From Flavobacteriaceae bacterium (GTDB lineage: Bacteria > Bacteroidota > Bacteroidia > Flavobacteriales > Flavobacteriaceae): DNA of 40,063 nucleotides. The first letter of the stretch is position 1, and each line of letters begins with the position of its first letter. Below are positions 39,500-40,063 of the stretch, one piece after another. A program made the translations under genes and the position numbers. The stretch is taken from contig JADHML010000009.1 in assembly GCA_016780065.1 (NCBI GenBank), forward strand, positions 1-40,063. The letters run 5' to 3'. The notes below the pieces were generated by a model. That model made no database searches and was not told where the DNA came from. It saw nothing but the letters and a program-made list of their open reading frames with translations.

Positions 39500-40063
39500 G
39501 ATTTAAAAAATATAGTTCCAAAAATACAAGAAATCAAACTTCCGGGTTTGGAGGCTCAACTAAAGTTGGCCCCACCTGGTAGGTCTAACCTAGAAAGACA
39601 TTCCATAAGATCTCCAAAGAAAGCCGCTGTTATTTGTTTGTTGTATCCAGACAAATACCATCAAATGCATTTTTGTTTGATTAAGCGAGCTCCATATCCT
39701 GGAGTACACTCGGATCAGGTGGGTTTTCCGGGTGGTCAGCTTGATACTTCTGATCCTTCTCTTTGGGCAGCTGCTCTTCGTGAGTTACAAGAAGAATTGG
39801 GATTGATTTCAAATAATGTATCACAAATAAAAACATTGAGTCCTTTATACATTCCCCCAAGTAATTTTTGGGTACAGCCTTTTTTGGGAGTTTATCATAC
39901 AACGCCAATATGGATTCCAGATGTTTCAGAAGTTAGTAAAGTCATTGAGGTACCTCTTCATAAGTTTGTTTACGAGTCTGATATCATAACAACCCAAGTA
40001 AACTCTTCTAAGGGTGTATTAGAACGCGTGCCAGCTTATCCAATAGAGGGTTTTGATGTTTGG
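39488..40063 (+). CDS. CoA-pyrophosphatase-type Nudix hydrolase (cut by window end)
   Basis: Opens at ATG 39488 (MQFHDLKNIVPKIQEI) and runs open to the end of the window, 192 residues so far. Nudix box in the form GGQLDTSDPSLWAAALRELQEELGL near 91-115; the CoA-pyrophosphatase subgroup has the preceding block SDQVGFPGG. Probably hydrolyses CoA or CoA esters. No -7 box was found upstream, where the sequence belongs to the divergent isomerase gene. The C-terminus is not visible. Confidence 0.9.
   Translation, partial: MQFHDLKNIVPKIQEIKLPGLEAQLKLAPPGRSNLERHSIRSPKKAAVICLLYPDKYHQMHFCLIKRAPYPGVHSDQVGFPGGQLDTSDPSLWAAALRELQEELGLISNNVSQIKTLSPLYIPPSNFWVQPFLGVYHTTPIWIPDVSEVSKVIEVPLHKFVYESDIITTQVNSSKGVLERVPAYPIEGFDVW
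39519..39526 (-). promoter_or_regulatory. -7 promoter element of the cyclophilin gene, inside the Nudix gene
   Basis: Minus strand TATTTTTG, an exact TAnnTTTG match, ends 19 bases before the GTG at 39499. It lies within codons 11-13 of the divergent Nudix gene. Confidence 0.5.

Overview
The window is a chromosomal segment from a member of the Bacteroidota, most likely Flavobacteriia (Flavobacteriaceae). The evidence is AT-rich DNA, many start-proximal TAnnTTTG elements (the Bacteroidota -7 promoter box), few Shine-Dalgarno sequences, an outer-membrane beta-barrel TonB-dependent receptor, a long Bacteroidota-type LepB, and small flavobacterial-type membrane proteins. Gene content is almost entirely housekeeping and tightly packed. 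I saw no insertion sequence, prophage, CRISPR array or restriction system. The assignment rests on reading the sequence; no database search was run.

Layout. 1-4774 (+): menaquinone genes menB-menA-menC-[CPBP membrane protease]-menE, then a 59-residue membrane protein. 5001-10839 (mostly -): fumC; prfB (RF2, with a programmed +1 frameshift), a HAD phosphatase and a TonB-dependent receptor; one small membrane protein on +. 11035-13361 (+): a cysteine-synthase-fold PLP enzyme followed by an alpha-oxoamine-synthase-fold PLP enzyme, which I interpret as a sulfonolipid (capnine) pathway pair (cysteate synthase plus cysteate acyltransferase). 13411-13683 (-): a small membrane protein. 13821-20643 (+): pyrR-pyrB-hypothetical-rnz, pdxH, then a polyphosphate group (sixA-like, ppk1, ppx). 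20640-22957 (-): dnaX and miaE, divergent from the RNase P RNA gene (+, about 23043-23333).

23337-29980 (-): parA-parB-DUF5683-dapB-lepB-wbqC-VOC, preceded by an SDR of the 2,4-dienoyl-CoA reductase type. 30019-32455 (-): a lipoprotein PQQ-type sugar dehydrogenase, cytochrome c, uridine kinase and a DivIC/FtsB-like protein. 32582-32747 (-): two tRNA-Pro genes (anticodons GGG and TGG) behind a textbook Bacteroidota promoter. 32919-34501 (-): a Crp/Fnr-type regulator and a secreted protein made of two NTF2/SnoaL-like repeats. 34768-35712 (+): trxB. 35709-37078 (-): padR-pspC, divergent from a DUF4442-type gene (+). 37672-40063: a small conserved protein (+), oxyR (-), a lipoprotein cyclophilin (-) and a CoA-pyrophosphatase-type Nudix gene (+, cut by the window end).

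Points most worth checking: (1) an A10 run in dnaX where slippage in either direction gives an immediate stop and so a gamma-like product; (2) the paired PLP enzymes proposed to make the sulfonolipid base, whose first gene has a leader that is almost wholly a hairpin ending one base before the start codon; (3) a dyad lying exactly between the padR and DUF4442 promoters; (4) the RF2 autoregulatory frameshift, which simple gene calling truncates; (5) four convergent gene pairs that share a 4-bp stop-codon overlap.
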